DNA of 64,000 bases from Actinomycetes bacterium (GTDB lineage: Bacteria > Actinomycetota > Actinomycetes > Actinomycetales > Microbacteriaceae). The stretch is taken from contig JAEZHW010000055.1 in NCBI GenBank assembly GCA_023436775.1, positions 78,718-142,717 of the forward strand, read 5' to 3'. Both the position numbers and the translations under genes were made by a program. Within the stretch, counting starts at the first letter, position 1. Each line of letters starts with the position of its first letter. Of the stretch, positions 62,733 to 64,000 are shown piece after piece. Below the pieces are notes generated by a model. It worked only from the letters and a program-made list of their open reading frames with translations, did not search any database and was not told the DNA's origin.

Positions 62733-62919
62733 GGCCCATTCCACTGTGATCGTGCGGCTGCGATCGCAGATGTTGGAACGGAATCACCCTGTAGCCGGGT
62801 CTCCACGGGCACATCCCTCTTCAACACATCGCTTCGGCACGCGTCGACGTGCGGCCGAAGTGGGAAGACTGATGTACGTCCATGAGTCGCACACGCGGCC
62901 ATGTATTTGAAAGGAAACC
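62733..62919 (+). promoter_or_regulatory. Long structured 5' leader of rpsD
   Basis: The ~190-nt leader contains at least one good hairpin (62833-62861: outer cttcgg/ccgaag, inner cacg/cgtg) and ends with an AAAGGAAA ribosome site. S4 autoregulates its own translation in several bacteria through leader structures; whether this one does is unknown. Confidence 0.35.
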
Positions 62920-63549
62920 GTGTCCACCAAGTCACGCGCCCGCACCAAGGTTCGCCTCTCGCGCGCCCTGGGCATCCCGCTCACTCCGAAGGCTGCTCGC
63001 ATCCTCGAGAAGCGCCCCTACGCTCCCGGCCAGCACGGCCGCACCAAGCGCAAGTCCGACAGCGACTACGCCGTCCGTCTGCGCGAGAAGCAGCGTCTGC
63101 GGGCCCAGTACGGCATCCGCGAGAAGCAGCTGCGCATCGCCTTCGAAGAGGCTCGTCGCACTGCCGGCCAGACTGGTGAGAACCTCGTCGAGCTGCTCGA
63201 AATGCGTCTGGACGCCCTGGTGCTCCGTGCCGGCTTCGCCCGCACCAACGCCCAGGCTCGTCAGTTCGTGGTGCACCGCCACATCCTCGTTGACGGCCAG
63301 ATCGTGGACCGCCCGTCGTTCCGCGTCAAGCCGGGTCAGCTGATCCACGTTAAGGCTCGTTCGGAAGGCACCGACCCGTTCCAGGTCGCCGCCGCCGGTG
63401 GTCACGTTGACGTTCTCCCGCCGGTTCCGGCCTACCTGGACGTGCAGCTGGACAAGCTGCAGGCCCGCCTGGTTCGTCGCCCGAAGCGCGCTGAGGTTCC
63501 GGTTACCGTGACCGAGCAGCTCGTGGTCGAGTACTACGCAGCTCGCTAA
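62920..63549 (+). CDS. rpsD: 30S ribosomal protein S4
   Basis: Primary 16S rRNA-binding assembly protein. GTG start after AAAGGAAA. The 209-aa protein has KSRARTKVRLSRALGIPLT, the S4 core LRIAFEEARRTAGQTGENLVELLEMRLDALVLRAGFARTNAQARQFVVHRHI (in two stretches) and the S4 RNA-binding loop. No zinc cysteines are present, so it is the zinc-free form. It stands alone, as in other Actinobacteria where rpsD is near rarA, with a strong terminator after it. Confidence 0.97.
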   Translation: MSTKSRARTKVRLSRALGIPLTPKAARILEKRPYAPGQHGRTKRKSDSDYAVRLREKQRLRAQYGIREKQLRIAFEEARRTAGQTGENLVELLEMRLDALVLRAGFARTNAQARQFVVHRHILVDGQIVDRPSFRVKPGQLIHVKARSEGTDPFQVAAAGGHVDVLPPVPAYLDVQLDKLQARLVRRPKRAEVPVTVTEQLVVEYYAAR

Positions 63550-63566
63550 GTCGTCAGACTGCAGTG

Positions 63567-63599
63567 CAGGAGCGGGGAGCCTCAGGCTTCCCGCTCCTG
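63567..63599 (+). terminator. Terminator after rpsD
   Basis: A 15-bp stem with one G-U and a TCA loop: caggagcggggagcc and ggcttcccgctcctg, beginning 17 nt after the rpsD stop. Confidence 0.85.
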
Positions 63600-63726
63600 T
63601 GCATCTGGCCACATCGTTGGTGCGCGTCTGTGTCCATTCGGTGAGCGGCCTGGGAACCTGCCGAAGGGGAGGGGCCCATCCGCTACGCTGAGATCACCGC
63701 GATACGCGAAACGAGGGAGTAGCACT

Positions 63727-63966
63727 ATGAGCAGACTGCTCTGGCTCATCGGCGGCGTTGCCGCTGGCTTTGTGGCCGCACACCAGCTTTCCAAGACCGA
63801 ACAGGGCAAGGCATTCTTCGACACCGTCGATGCCAAGGCCAAGGAGTTCGGCGAGGCGGTTGCCGAGACGTATAAGGCGCAGGAAGCGAACCTCAAGTCC
63901 GCTCTCAGCAATGTCGAGTCCGCCATCAAGGACCTCTCGGACAAGGCCTCCAAAGCCACCAAGTAG
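63727..63966 (+). CDS. Small membrane-anchored protein of unknown function
   Basis: 79 aa. ATG after GAGGGAG. The N-terminus (~3-19, RLLWLIGGVAAGFVAAH) is a membrane segment or short signal anchor; the rest is a charged amphipathic helix with Ala/Lys/Glu repeats (DAKAKEFGEAVAETYKAQE, LSNVESAIKDLSDKASKATK), a likely coiled coil. A TACGCT -10 box lies at 63682. In Micrococcales a similar small gene often sits between rpsD and alaS; alaS is past the window edge. Function unknown. Confidence 0.78.
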   Translation: MSRLLWLIGGVAAGFVAAHQLSKTEQGKAFFDTVDAKAKEFGEAVAETYKAQEANLKSALSNVESAIKDLSDKASKATK

Positions 63967-63984
63967 CTGTACCTGCGTTCCCGT

Positions 63985-64000
63985 GCCCGCCAGCGCGGGC
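63985..64000. terminator. Hairpin at window end
   Basis: gcccgc-cagc-gcgggc, a 6-bp stem 19 nt after the last stop. It may extend past the window. Confidence 0.4.

Overview
This 64 kb window is a chromosomal block from a high-GC actinobacterium, most likely a member of the order Micrococcales. The evidence is the set of actinobacteria-restricted families: SepH, DUF4193, DUF3710, DUF3159, DUF3000, a DUF7455-like zinc protein, mIHF, a degenerate PriA, a bifunctional Rel, PdxST, and a ParE/ParC pair beside housekeeping genes. Leaderless TAGNNT promoters and frequent ATGA/GTGA start-stop overlaps fit the same group. The window has almost no accessory DNA: no insertion sequence, integrase, prophage, CRISPR array or rRNA gene is visible.

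Layout. 1-11.2 kb: a tightly coupled + strand run, carB (5' truncated)-pyrF-mIHF/gmk fusion-rpoZ-coaBC-metK-priA-fmt-rsmB, then rpe (pyrimidine and purine nucleotides, CoA, SAM, translation initiation, rRNA methylation). 11.2-19.6 kb: the topoisomerase IV locus, with parE (+) and parC (-) facing each other around a small unknown protein and a membrane metallopeptidase that is coupled to parC, followed by a phosphodiesterase-like enzyme and a YpfJ-type metallopeptidase. 19.6-30 kb: sepH divergent from DUF4193-dut-DUF3710-DUF3159, then acnA, an OmpA/BON protein with an HhH membrane protein, dxs, and a small unknown gene. 30-39.5 kb: fadA-fadB beta-oxidation genes, DUF3000-rnd, an alpha/beta hydrolase, sulfurtransferase, sufE and zapE. 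39.5-43.8 kb: amtB, a gene-poor stretch, three tRNA genes on the - strand (Gly, Cys, Val-GAC) and one on the + strand (Val-CAC), then a PadR regulator with its membrane partner. 43.9-64 kb: a Na+/H+ antiporter, thrS, pdxST, yebC, ruvCAB with an SOS box, yajC-secD-secF, rel, an AbiEi-like protein, DUF349, a cyclophilin, rarA, rpsD and a small membrane protein.

Most of the window is ordinary core genome. The features most worth attention are the fusion of the nucleoid protein mIHF to guanylate kinase, a recurring leaderless-promoter architecture (TAGNNT placed 6-8 nt before the start codon of at least eight genes), convergent gene pairs whose two stop codons share one CTAG, a perfect palindrome for PadR autoregulation, and a few small unknown proteins at conserved-looking sites. 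I did not find a clearly new defence or mobile system.
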